This document shows, one piece after another, positions 52,993 to 62,492 of a stretch of 64,000 nt of DNA. Made by a program: the position numbers and the translations under genes. Source of the stretch: Mariniblastus sp964414815 (GTDB lineage Bacteria > Planctomycetota > Planctomycetia > Pirellulales > Pirellulaceae); assembly GCA_964414815.1 (NCBI GenBank), contig CAYPXY010000010.1:1-64000 (forward strand), read 5' to 3'. Position 1 is the stretch's first letter, and each line of letters begins with the position of its first letter. The notes beneath the pieces are model-generated. The model saw only the letters and a list, made by a program, of their open reading frames with translations. It was not told the DNA's origin and did not search any database.

Positions 52993-55900
52993 ACCGACGT
53001 GAAGGCAACGGGTGCCCATCCGCTCAGCAGTTGCAGGCGATCCTGCAGCTTGGCCCCGAGGATTCGTTCTCCATCCAAATGCGGCAACATCTCAGCCGTT
53101 GTCCGTCCTGTCAGAGACAGCTTGACGAGTTGACGGCTGCTCCCAATCTGGTCTCGCTCAAACAGTCTCTGGGGCCCGTTTCAAGTGCCGATCTCACCGA
53201 CAAAATCTCACTCGCCAAGTCCGGTTTGCGAGCCGTCCTGAACCAGGACCCCATCAACCTGCCGCGATTTTCAAATCCTGGAATCCATGATCCATCCGGC
53301 GAGACGCCAGGAGTCGATGTTTGCATTGACGACACCGTTGAAGCCATTCAAGCGAAGCGTGGTGATGAGAAGGCGCGCGACCTGGCTTCCGATGGATCGC
53401 GATTCGAGATTCCTACCCGAATCGGTCGTTATGAAGTGCTGGGATTGCTCGGGCGCGGCGGCATGGGGACGGTCTATCTAGGTTACGACCTAAGCATAAA
53501 TCGAAAAGTCGCTTTGAAAACGCTCCATCATCCCGGCAGTGATCTTCAGGCGCGACTTCAGCGCGAAGCCGAGGCGATCGCTCGCATTGACTCGGCTCAC
53601 GTCGTTCGAATGCACATGCTGGAAGAGGACGAACTTGGACGGCCTTTTCTGGTGATGGAGTATATCGAAGGCGAGACGCTTGCCGAGCGGTTGTTGCGAG
53701 TCGGAAGAATGTCGGCCGAGGAGGCCGCAAAAATTTGCCATGCCGCCGCGTTAGGGGTTCAGGCGGCCCACGATCAGAACGTATTGCACCGTGACATCAA
53801 GCCGGGCAATATCCTGATCGATTCGAAAGGTCGCACGCGAATGGCTGATTTTGGATTGGCAGCTTTGGGCGAGCTGGTTTCGCGCTTGACGCCGGACAGT
53901 ATCACGATCGGAACGCCTGCATACATGAGTCCTGAACAAGCCGCAGGTAACCGGCCGACAACCCGTAGCGATGTCTACGGATTGGGCTGCGTGTTGTACG
54001 AAGCGATCACCGGCAGGCCGCTGTATGAAGGTGCGCCCGCAGAAATTCTGCGCCAAGTCATCGAAAGCTCGCCCCCACCCCTTCGTTCCATCGACCCTTC
54101 GATTCCTGTCGATCTGGATCTCATCTGCAGCAAAGCACTGTCGGTCGATCCTGAATTGCGTTATCACTCGGCAATGGAATTGGCTGCTGATCTGGAACGG
54201 TGGCAGAACGGAAAACGGATTTCAGCTCGGCCCATTTCGCGACTCAGCAAGGCGTGGCGCGGTGTCCGTCGCAATCGAGCCCGTTATGTGGGGGCGGCAC
54301 TGCTGACCCTGACCCTGATAGGAGCATTGGCATTTGCCTATCGATCCGCAAATGAAAAGCAATCCATGGCCCGGCAGGCGAGTGAAGCCAAACTGGAGGC
54401 TCAAGCCCATCGCGAAGCCCTGGAGCAACAACGTGATCTCGCATTGAAACAGTTGCAGGATTCTGTCTTTGAGACTAACGGTCTTCTCCGTCATCGCTCC
54501 GGAACGCTGGAGCTGCGAAAAACACTGTTGGAATCCGCTCTCGAAAGTCTCCAAACCGTAAGGGGAGGTGAAAGCCAACCGCTGCTTGATCGTAACACGG
54601 CCTTGGCACATCTCCGCTTGGGACAGATTCAGTTGGCGTTGGGCGATTTTGAGACAGGACAAGCGTCGCTGCGAATCGCCCAGCAGATTGCGACCAACCT
54701 TCAAGCAAGTTCATCGGAAGACGCTGAGACTTGCCGCGATCTCGCCTCGATACTGGCATCGCTGGGAGAGTCCGAGTTGGCCGCCCGAAAGCTGACCGAA
54801 GCCGAGCGTCACCTTCAGCAGGCTTTGCAGTTACGCGAAGTCGCAATGCAGCTCGATCTGGATCGAGAAAGAGCTGACGTTGACGAAGCGGCAGAGCAAA
54901 CGACTGGCGAAGCGGCAGAGCAAAACAGTCACCTGGCTGACGCGCATATTCACTTGATCATGAACCTGATTACGCTCGGCGACATTCGACGATCCGCAGG
55001 TGACGATGGGGCGGCTGAATCCTGCTTCATCCAGTCTGCCGAACGAGCCACCGAATCGCTTTCGCGTTGGCCGAATGACCGGGGAATCCGACGAGTCTAC
55101 GCAATCACGTCCTATCGTTTGGCGGCGTTGGCCTTGGAACGCAATCAGACGGATTTGGCATTGAAGTACTCGCAGCAATGGAAAGCGTTGGCCGCATCGC
55201 TGCTGTCGGATGATCCGCGAAATACGGAATATCAGTTCGACAATGCCCAAGCGTTTGCCCTGATCGCGAGAGTACACACTCAGCAGGGCAAGTTTGACGA
55301 AGCCACGGATGATGCTTCACAGGCAACGCAGCTCTATCAAATGCTCGCCCAAGCCGAACCAGAGAACGCTTCCGCTCAGTCTCGCCATGCGACTTCCCTA
55401 CATATCGAGGGAGACGCCTGGTATGCGTCCGGAAATCTGATGGAAGCCCATCGATGCTGGATGCAGGCCGCAGAGATTCATGAGACGTTGTTCAACGAAT
55501 ATCCATCCAATACACGCTACGCGTTGCTTGGCGGTGAATCATCTTTGATGACAGGAATCGTTGATTTGTCCAGCGGAAGAATCGAAACCGGATTGGAGCG
55601 TGTCAATCATGGCTATCGCGTCATGAAGCAAGGACTGCCCGAGAAAGACGAGAATGCAGCGCTGAACCGCCAAATGCAAGTGCTCCGAAACCTGATTGAT
55701 CTGTTTGAAACAGCCGCAAGTTTGCGTGACAGCGATCCCGATACTTTGTCTCAGGCGTCGTCTTCAGCGATTGCCGTTTTGGCCTACGTCCTTTCCAAGA
55801 GCGGCGAGATTGACAAAGCCATCGAGATTGCCGATTCACGGATCGAATTCTCCGATCCCGATGTGGACATGACGGTTATTGTCCACTCCATGAAAGCGGC

Positions 55901-56135
55901 GGTTTACGCCGAGGCAATCGCACAAGGCAAGGCAAACCACGACAGTGCTGAACGAACTGAGAAGTTCCGATCGCTTGCATTTGAGTCGCTGGCAGCAGCG
56001 CTCGCTGCCAATCCCCAATGGGTTCATCAGATGCAAAAATCGCCCGACTTCCTGTCGCTTCGATCAGAGCCGCAGTTCCAACGCCTGATTGACGAAAACT
56101 CGCAAGCCGCAGCGAGCAGATATTCGGACAACTAG
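52980..56135 (+). CDS. Ser/Thr kinase with N-terminal anti-sigma-like zinc motif and TPR region
   Basis: A 1051-aa protein. Residues 1-50 hold a H37-x3-C41-x2-C44 motif (RQHLSRCPSC), like the zinc site of anti-sigma factors. The kinase domain spans about 148-410 with GRGGMGTVY, HRDIKPGN (catalytic Asp272), and ADFG (Asp290). A single membrane segment is near 434-456 (AALLTLTLIGALAFAYRS), and the rest is a periplasmic helical, TPR-rich region. The start at 52980 was preferred over a TTG two codons earlier. Together with the ECF sigma gene it may sense an outside cue and act on the sigma factor; this is inferred from overlap and the zinc motif. It converges on the S1 gene, stops 2 bp apart. Confidence 0.9.
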   Translation: MDRLNRREGNGCPSAQQLQAILQLGPEDSFSIQMRQHLSRCPSCQRQLDELTAAPNLVSLKQSLGPVSSADLTDKISLAKSGLRAVLNQDPINLPRFSNPGIHDPSGETPGVDVCIDDTVEAIQAKRGDEKARDLASDGSRFEIPTRIGRYEVLGLLGRGGMGTVYLGYDLSINRKVALKTLHHPGSDLQARLQREAEAIARIDSAHVVRMHMLEEDELGRPFLVMEYIEGETLAERLLRVGRMSAEEAAKICHAAALGVQAAHDQNVLHRDIKPGNILIDSKGRTRMADFGLAALGELVSRLTPDSITIGTPAYMSPEQAAGNRPTTRSDVYGLGCVLYEAITGRPLYEGAPAEILRQVIESSPPPLRSIDPSIPVDLDLICSKALSVDPELRYHSAMELAADLERWQNGKRISARPISRLSKAWRGVRRNRARYVGAALLTLTLIGALAFAYRSANEKQSMARQASEAKLEAQAHREALEQQRDLALKQLQDSVFETNGLLRHRSGTLELRKTLLESALESLQTVRGGESQPLLDRNTALAHLRLGQIQLALGDFETGQASLRIAQQIATNLQASSSEDAETCRDLASILASLGESELAARKLTEAERHLQQALQLREVAMQLDLDRERADVDEAAEQTTGEAAEQNSHLADAHIHLIMNLITLGDIRRSAGDDGAAESCFIQSAERATESLSRWPNDRGIRRVYAITSYRLAALALERNQTDLALKYSQQWKALAASLLSDDPRNTEYQFDNAQAFALIARVHTQQGKFDEATDDASQATQLYQMLAQAEPENASAQSRHATSLHIEGDAWYASGNLMEAHRCWMQAAEIHETLFNEYPSNTRYALLGGESSLMTGIVDLSSGRIETGLERVNHGYRVMKQGLPEKDENAALNRQMQVLRNLIDLFETAASLRDSDPDTLSQASSSAIAVLAYVLSKSGEIDKAIEIADSRIEFSDPDVDMTVIVHSMKAAVYAEAIAQGKANHDSAERTEKFRSLAFESLAAALAANPQWVHQMQKSPDFLSLRSEPQFQRLIDENSQAAASRYSDN

Positions 56136-56137
56136 AT

Positions 56138-57667
56138 CTACCAATTCAACCCGATACCTTCGCCACCCGATTTCCGGTCGCGGCCACCTTTGAGTGGGCC
56201 GCCGGCAGACTTGACGGCCAGTTCGCGAGGTGGTTCGGCCTGTTCTTCAACTTCGGGCTTGGCCGCAGCGTCTTCTTTCGGAGCCGGGGGTGCTAAACAG
56301 GCCTTGTGAGACAAAGCGATTTTCTTGGTCTCGGCGTCGATCGATAAAATTTTGACGTCAATCGAATCGCCTTCCTTGACCACCGAGGTCACGCGCGGGA
56401 CACGGGAGTAGGAAAGCTCGGAGATATGCACCAAACCCTCCACACCCGGAGCCAAAGCCACGAACGCACCGAAGTCTGTGGTTCGTGTGACGGTGCCTTT
56501 GACAATTGTTTCCGGTTTGAATTGATCGCCCACCGATTTCCAGGGATGTTCGACCGTATCGCGCAGCGAAAGCGAAATTCGATTGGCGCCGTTTTCGATT
56601 TTCTCAACTTTGACTCGAACTTTGTCACCGACTTTAACGATCTCCTTCGGATGTTTCACCCGAATCCAGGCCAGTTTGCTGACGTGAATCAGGCCTTCCA
56701 CGCCACCGAGATCGACGAACGCTCCAAAGTCCATCAATCGCGTGACCAGTCCTTCACGCAACTGACCGGCTTCCAGTTCGGTCAACAATTGTTTCCGTTG
56801 TTCTTCCGCCTCACGATCCAGAATGGCTCGGCGGCTCAGGACGAGCTTCCGTTTATCGGGGTTAACTTCCATGACCACGCATGGAAATTTCTGATTGACA
56901 AATTGGGCCAGATCATCGACCCGCACACGATCAATCTGGCTTGCCGGAATGAAGCCGCGAAGACTGTTGACGGCGACCTCAAGACCGCCCGTATTGGCGC
57001 CCGTTACACGCGCTTCGACAATGTTTCCTTCTGCAATCGATTCCCATTCGGCCACGCCGACGGCAGCCCCCGGAACGGACAGCTCGTACAAACCGTCCTC
57101 CTTGTTGTGACCACGAACAATGACTTCGATCAGATCGCCTTCACTGGGGTCTACCTTGAAATGGTGGTGGGTTGCCACGCCTTCGAACTGCCCATTGAGT
57201 TTGAAGAAAACCTGGTCGTTGTGAATCTTTGTAACGACTCCTTTGACCCGTGTGTTTGGTTCCAGGTCGTCGGCCGCCAGTTCGGCTTTCTCAACGACTT
57301 CATCCATCGAAATGCCGCTGAGGGCCGCTTCGATTTCCGCGTCGAGGTCATCGCCCAGCCCGGCCATTGAACGGATTACCGGAGGGGCTGGCGGTTCTGC
57401 TTTGGGTTCGCCGGACAGGTCAATCGGATTGCTGATGGCATCCTGAACGGCTTTAGGTTGCGCGGGGTGAAGACGGGCTGTGTCGCGCTGAGAGCCAATG
57501 GCAACCGGTCGTTTCTGTTCCGCCGTCTCGGTGGAAGGAGGAGCGGACGGCTCCATGGATGCAGGGGTGGGCGTTTCCGCTGCCGACGGTTGCGACTCAG
57601 TCGCAGCCTGGGATACGGCTTGCTGCGTCGATTGATCGGCCTGATCGGAAGGTAAACTGGAACTCAT
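56138..57667 (-). CDS. S1-domain RNA-binding protein (ribosomal protein S1-like)
   Basis: A 509-aa protein with four S1 domains from about residue 95 on, with typical strands such as GLVTRLMDFGAFVDLGGVEGLIHVSKL and GTVTRTTDFGAFVALAPGVEGLVHISEL. The first 90 residues are low-complexity and rich in Ser, Ala, Pro and Thr. The start at 57667 was chosen because the longer frame would overlap the neighbour and adds a non-conserved stretch. The family binds mRNA on the ribosome and may act as S1; which copy this is in the genome is unknown. C-terminal tail is Gly/Lys-rich. Confidence 0.9.
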   Translation of the reverse strand: MSSSLPSDQADQSTQQAVSQAATESQPSAAETPTPASMEPSAPPSTETAEQKRPVAIGSQRDTARLHPAQPKAVQDAISNPIDLSGEPKAEPPAPPVIRSMAGLGDDLDAEIEAALSGISMDEVVEKAELAADDLEPNTRVKGVVTKIHNDQVFFKLNGQFEGVATHHHFKVDPSEGDLIEVIVRGHNKEDGLYELSVPGAAVGVAEWESIAEGNIVEARVTGANTGGLEVAVNSLRGFIPASQIDRVRVDDLAQFVNQKFPCVVMEVNPDKRKLVLSRRAILDREAEEQRKQLLTELEAGQLREGLVTRLMDFGAFVDLGGVEGLIHVSKLAWIRVKHPKEIVKVGDKVRVKVEKIENGANRISLSLRDTVEHPWKSVGDQFKPETIVKGTVTRTTDFGAFVALAPGVEGLVHISELSYSRVPRVTSVVKEGDSIDVKILSIDAETKKIALSHKACLAPPAPKEDAAAKPEVEEQAEPPRELAVKSAGGPLKGGRDRKSGGEGIGLNW

Positions 57668-57776
57668 AGTGACACCAAAAAGGAAATAAAAGAAAGGGAG
57701 TGAAGGTCCGGAAATTGATGTCCGGTATTTTAGACGCGAACGGATTGGTTCGCAAATGGTCAAAATGGAATTCGGA

Positions 57777-59630
57777 TTATGGCTGCTTTCGTAATTCCAG
57801 AATCCTCTGGCGGACCTCTTCCGTCTTTTTCGCGGCATCCTGGGTTTCCAGTTGAGCGGTTTGCAATTGCGATTCGAGTGCCTTGAGTTTTGCCCGCAGC
57901 TCCTCTTCTGAAGCCTGCTTTTCTTCGGCGGTCTGTTCCGTGGTTTGCAGTTCGGATCGGAGCGTGGCAAGCTGTTTGATAAATTCGATTTCCTGCTGCC
58001 ATCGCGCGACGAGTTGCTGCGCCCGTTCGACGGCAGCGGTTGCCTCGTTGTACTGCTGGCCTTGCGAGACGACTTCAGCTCGTAGCGGTTCCGCTTGCTG
58101 ATTCAGCTCGGCAATCTTTGCTTCCAGTTCTGCCAGCTTGCTACGCGACTCTTCTAGCTGAGCAGCGAGCGGAGATTGTGATTCCACGGCGGCAGCGAGT
58201 TGCTGGTTCGCCGCTTCCAGTCGCTCGGCAAGAGGGGGCGGATTGGGATCGAGTCGAGCCAGCTCAGCGCCATCGGTCCCATTCCAGACCGCAACATTCC
58301 CATGCCAGTCTGCTGCAATCACGCGCGACGTTTCATCACAACCTGCCACCGCCACGACCACATCGGTCATCTCAGGGAACTCGCGAGTGACCGCACCGTC
58401 CTGATTCCATGACTTGACGCGTTTGTCGCGCCCGCCACTGATGAGGCTGCCATCGCGCATGAACTGCACATCGGTGACACCTCCCGCGTGCGCGCTCCAG
58501 TTTTTCAGCAGCCCGCCTTTGTTCGCTTCCCAGGTTCGAATGGAACCATCTTCACTGGCCGACGCCAGCACCTTCCCGTCGGCCCGCCAACTGACACCCG
58601 AGATCGACAGCGTGTGCCCTTGCAGCACTAACCACTCGGCCCCGGTTTCGATTTCCCAAACGTGCAGCCCCCCATTTCGGTCACCGGTTGCCAGATACTT
58701 GCCATCGGGACTGAACTCCATGGCGGTAATCCACTCGGTGTGTTTGGTAAATTCAAACCGAACCGACGAGTCGGACATCGACACCAGTTTGACGATTTTG
58801 TTCGGACCGCCGAAAGCAATCAAGTCGTGCGTCGGTGTCACATCGGCGGCCAGAATCACATCCAGTTCATCGCCGACATTGGCCAAACGTTCGCCGGATT
58901 CAACACTCCACACGATGGTCGTACCCCGCTGAGCATCCTTGCCGCCTGCCCCCAACAGGAGACTGCCATTGCGAGAAAAACGCAGACGGTGTGCAATGCC
59001 CTCTTCCACTGGCAACACACCGATCAATTCCAGTGACTCCGTTGAATAGAGCAGTACTTGTCGCGGGCCGGCGATGGCTACGATTTTCGACCAGGGACGG
59101 GTTGCGATGGAGCTGACCGAGGATCGCTCGGTTTCCACCACCGGTTCGATCGACAGCTTCATCGGTTCGACAATCGTCTCGGGGCGAGTCATCGCATCGC
59201 CAGCCGCCGCCAGTTCTACTTTCGGTTTCGCAAGACGAGGTTTGCTCGATTTATTTTCGAGCGAGCCTTGATTGATCCAGGTTTCGATCAGTTTGATTTC
59301 CGCATCCGGAATTTTTCCGCTAGGGGGCATCTCGGGCGATTCGGCGTAGGTTACCAGTTTGTACAAATAGCTGTCACCGGCCGAACCGGGCGAGATGACT
59401 TCGCCACTGCCACCTCCTGCCATCAAGGCTGTGAAATTCGTGACATCCAGATCGGCTTCCTTGCGATTGCCGCTGTGACAGGAGGAGCAACGCTGCTGGA
59501 GAACAGGCTTGATGTGATCGTCAAACGTCAGTTTTTCAGCGTCGTCCTGGGCAAGAACTGGCGGACCGAAACTCACTGAAAGAAAGACGATGGCGGTAAG
59601 CCAGTAGGTGGGTTGATGATGAGATAACAT
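57777..59630 (-). CDS. Cytochrome-c-domain / WD40 / coiled-coil protein
   Basis: A 617-aa exported protein. After a signal peptide (WLTAIVFLSVSFGPPVLAQ) it has a planctomycete-type cytochrome c (PSCyt1) domain with Cys48-x2-Cys51-His52 (QRCSSCHSG). A WD40 propeller (about 180-460) follows with repeats such as TAMEFSPDGKYLATGDRNGGLHVWE, and then a long coiled coil (about 465-615) rich in Glu, Gln and Ala. It may be a periplasmic electron-transfer or structural protein. It neighbours a DUF1549/DUF1553 gene, a common pairing in this phylum. The ATG at 59630 was preferred over an upstream TTG. Confidence 0.88.
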   Translation of the reverse strand: MLSHHQPTYWLTAIVFLSVSFGPPVLAQDDAEKLTFDDHIKPVLQQRCSSCHSGNRKEADLDVTNFTALMAGGGSGEVISPGSAGDSYLYKLVTYAESPEMPPSGKIPDAEIKLIETWINQGSLENKSSKPRLAKPKVELAAAGDAMTRPETIVEPMKLSIEPVVETERSSVSSIATRPWSKIVAIAGPRQVLLYSTESLELIGVLPVEEGIAHRLRFSRNGSLLLGAGGKDAQRGTTIVWSVESGERLANVGDELDVILAADVTPTHDLIAFGGPNKIVKLVSMSDSSVRFEFTKHTEWITAMEFSPDGKYLATGDRNGGLHVWEIETGAEWLVLQGHTLSISGVSWRADGKVLASASEDGSIRTWEANKGGLLKNWSAHAGGVTDVQFMRDGSLISGGRDKRVKSWNQDGAVTREFPEMTDVVVAVAGCDETSRVIAADWHGNVAVWNGTDGAELARLDPNPPPLAERLEAANQQLAAAVESQSPLAAQLEESRSKLAELEAKIAELNQQAEPLRAEVVSQGQQYNEATAAVERAQQLVARWQQEIEFIKQLATLRSELQTTEQTAEEKQASEEELRAKLKALESQLQTAQLETQDAAKKTEEVRQRILELRKQP

Positions 59631-59654
59631 TTTCAAATAGGGTTGCCACCACGA

Positions 59655-62147
59655 TCAATGATTAAACAGAAACTCCGAAGAATTCAGGATCGCCCAAAAC
59701 GTATCTTCCAGACCCTGTTGTTGGCTGTCCTGAGATTCGACTTCCTTCAGCAGTTCAGTCAACTCGGTCTCGTTAGGTATCCGCGAGAATGCTCGCAAGT
59801 AAAGGTCCTGAATAATCTCGGTGGCTGATTTGCCTTCTCCCAGCATAGTTGCAACCCGCTGGCCCTGTCCAATTTTTTGATGCACGGTGTCCCCGTTAAT
59901 CAAATGAAGTGCCTGAGACATATTGGGGTCGATGGAGACCTGGCAGGAACAAACGGAATCCCGTTTTGCGCGCCCGAACGTGGTCAAGAAATAATTGGTC
60001 GTATTGCCATCGGCAATCTGTACGGCACGGGCGCCTTCCGGCAGTCCCGCAAATTTGTTCTGGGTGCCGGTTACCTGACCGATCACATCCAGCAATATCT
60101 CTGCGCGGATTCGCCGCAGGTTCGCGTGCGAAAAATTCGTCAAATCCGTTTCGTTGGTCGGATTGGTTTGGGTGCTGAGTTGATAGGTTCGTGAATTGCA
60201 GATGTCCCGCACCAGACTTTTGAAGTCGTAGTTGTAGTTTTTCAGCTTCTCGGCAAGTTCATCGAGTAGCGGCGCGTTGACCGGTGGATTGCTGATTCGG
60301 ACGTCATCAACTTCATCAATGATTCCGCGACCGAAAAAATGTGACCAGACAATATTCGATAGATTTCTTGCAAACCATGGATTGTCCGGCGCCGTCATCC
60401 ACTCGCCGAGCAACACTCGCCGATCGCGTCCGGCAAGGTCAGGCTCGTCGCCGCCGAGAAATCTGGGTTTGACCGGCTGTTTGGTAAGCTGATGAAGCGT
60501 TTCGCCGGAACCCGTGTTGAACACCACGGTTTCCCGCGGGTCTTCGCTGGGCTTGCGTCCAACTTGAGCGAAGAACGCCGCAAAACCGTAGTAATCGTCC
60601 ATCGTCCAGCGGTCAAACGGATGGTTATGACACTGGGCGCATTGCATACGCATTCCCAAAAAGACCTGGGCAACATTCTCCGACAACTTCAGGTTGTCCC
60701 GTTCGACCTGATAATAATTCGTCGCCGGTTCCGCAAACGTTCCCCCCTGAGCCGCAAGCAACTCCTTTACCATTTCATGGATAGGAACATCGTTGGCGAT
60801 TCGCGAACGAAGCCATTCGTAGTAGAGCAGTGTCGATTTGTAGCTGACCTCCGGCGAGGATCGGACTTGCAGCAACTCCGACCATTTCATGACCCACATC
60901 TCGACAAACTCTTTCCGCTCAAGCAACTGGTCGATCAGTCTGGCCCGCTTGTCCGGTGAGGGGTCTTCGGTAAACTCCTTGAGTTCGTCAGGTTCAGGCA
61001 CGAATCCGCAGATGTCGATACTGACGCGACGCATGAACTCGGCATCGCCACACAACTCGGAAGGTTGGATTCGGAGTTTCTTCAGCTTCTCGTTGACACG
61101 GGTGTCGATATAGTTGTTTTCCGGAATGTCCTGCCACTGAAATTCGAGATCTTTCGGCAGGACGATAAAATCGGCGCCGACGGTGTGCGTATCAAATCGG
61201 GCCATCACGAACGCTTCGCCCCGGTTCTTTGCTTGGGCGACCCCTTGCTGGGAAATCTCGATCGAGTTGTCGTTGTTGGTGGAGAAATAAGCCAACGAAG
61301 TCACATCGCGTGTGGTTTGATCGGAGTACCGGGCGATCACGGTCATCTGCTGGGTCGCATCGGAACCGTTGAGCACCCCCGTCTCGGGATAGATGGATAC
61401 GGAGGTCACCCGTGGCGGCGCGGAGGCATCGATCAACGCGCCTTCTTTTAGCCATTGGAGCAAGGTCTGGTAGTATTCCGAATCGCGATTGAAGAGCGTT
61501 CCGCCGCTATGGGGGACGCCGCCCGTTGCCTTGTTGACGAGCAGGCAGTCATCGGGAATCGCCAGATCAATTCGCCGCCCCAGCATTTCACGAGTCAGCC
61601 GGTGATAGTCACCGTCCGGGTCGTAGCCGTAAAGCGATAGCTGAAAGCCGTCCTTGCCGCGGGCCGATCCGTGGCAACTGCCGGCGTTGCAACCCGTTTT
61701 TGAAAGTACCGGAACCACGTCGTTTTTGAAGCTGATCGGCGGAATCGTCTGAGCCGACGCAACGGTAACAGGAATCTGAACCGAGAACTGATCGAAGGTT
61801 GCAGTGAAGTGACTTTGGCCGTCCGCGACGGGTTTAAAAATACCGTCTTCGAATTTCAAGATTTGAGGTTCGGCAATCTTGATCTCGACCTGACGGGTGA
61901 CATCTTCGGTGATTCCGTCGGCATATAAAATCTGCGCGACAAACGATTGCGATTGACGACCGGAATGCAGCCCAATGGCTTCCGGAAAGATCATCAGCTC
62001 AATGGCTTCTCGCTTGATTTCATCCACGGTGGGGTCATCGCCGGCGCTGATCGACGGAAATGCGGATGCGCAAAGAGCGCAGAAGATTGCAACCGCCAAA
62101 CGGCACGCCCCATTTTTATGGTTAAAGAGATTTTGTGTCGCAGTCAT
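59655..62147 (-). CDS. DUF1549/DUF1553 protein with Ig-like and heme-like motifs
   Basis: An 830-aa exported protein typical of planctomycetes. After the signal peptide (LAVAIFCALCASAFPSISAG) there are a Big_2-like beta domain, a CNAGSCH motif (Cys153, Cys158, His159), a second beta domain, the DUF1549 region (PSCyt2) with DTRVNEKLKKLRIQPSELC, then the DUF1553 region (PSD1) with MQCAQCHNHPFDRWTMDDYYGFAAFFAQ and RTYQLST. The two CxxCH-like sites suggest heme or metal binding. The family's reaction is not known; a role in polysaccharide or sulfatide breakdown has been proposed only by context. It is 24 bp before the cytochrome/WD40 gene. Confidence 0.92.
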   Translation of the reverse strand: MTATQNLFNHKNGACRLAVAIFCALCASAFPSISAGDDPTVDEIKREAIELMIFPEAIGLHSGRQSQSFVAQILYADGITEDVTRQVEIKIAEPQILKFEDGIFKPVADGQSHFTATFDQFSVQIPVTVASAQTIPPISFKNDVVPVLSKTGCNAGSCHGSARGKDGFQLSLYGYDPDGDYHRLTREMLGRRIDLAIPDDCLLVNKATGGVPHSGGTLFNRDSEYYQTLLQWLKEGALIDASAPPRVTSVSIYPETGVLNGSDATQQMTVIARYSDQTTRDVTSLAYFSTNNDNSIEISQQGVAQAKNRGEAFVMARFDTHTVGADFIVLPKDLEFQWQDIPENNYIDTRVNEKLKKLRIQPSELCGDAEFMRRVSIDICGFVPEPDELKEFTEDPSPDKRARLIDQLLERKEFVEMWVMKWSELLQVRSSPEVSYKSTLLYYEWLRSRIANDVPIHEMVKELLAAQGGTFAEPATNYYQVERDNLKLSENVAQVFLGMRMQCAQCHNHPFDRWTMDDYYGFAAFFAQVGRKPSEDPRETVVFNTGSGETLHQLTKQPVKPRFLGGDEPDLAGRDRRVLLGEWMTAPDNPWFARNLSNIVWSHFFGRGIIDEVDDVRISNPPVNAPLLDELAEKLKNYNYDFKSLVRDICNSRTYQLSTQTNPTNETDLTNFSHANLRRIRAEILLDVIGQVTGTQNKFAGLPEGARAVQIADGNTTNYFLTTFGRAKRDSVCSCQVSIDPNMSQALHLINGDTVHQKIGQGQRVATMLGEGKSATEIIQDLYLRAFSRIPNETELTELLKEVESQDSQQQGLEDTFWAILNSSEFLFNH

Positions 62148-62492
62148 GAGTGTGTTGCCGTCATTCGTGGTTATGTAGTGGTCGCGGATTGGTGTGTATC
62201 GCAGTCAATAAGGGTGTAGGGTGTGTGCAGCGGGTCGTGCTGGCCCTTGGCATTCGTTGGACATCTAAACGAGGTCCGTCAATGAGATAAAAATTATCGA
62301 GCGGCCGCGTAACACACCACGCGCGGGTTGGTGTGGTTGGCGTGTTACGCGGTCACGGAACACAGTGGCAGACCTACACGTCATGATGCTGTTTTCGATT
62401 GACTGTCTCCACTGGCAGTATTGACCGCTCCACAAACCCTACATTCTAAATTCACCTACACAATATTTTTTTGTTAAAAATTACACACTCCC
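62148..62492. repeat. 11-bp inverted repeat in the spacer
   Basis: 345 bp without a gene. CCGCGTAACAC at 62305-62315 pairs with GTGTTACGCGG at 62342-62352, with a further hairpin (ACACCA/TGGTGT) inside. GGGATGAG words lie at the end of the next gene (62485-62510), partly inside its coding end and overlapping its stop. Confidence 0.75.
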
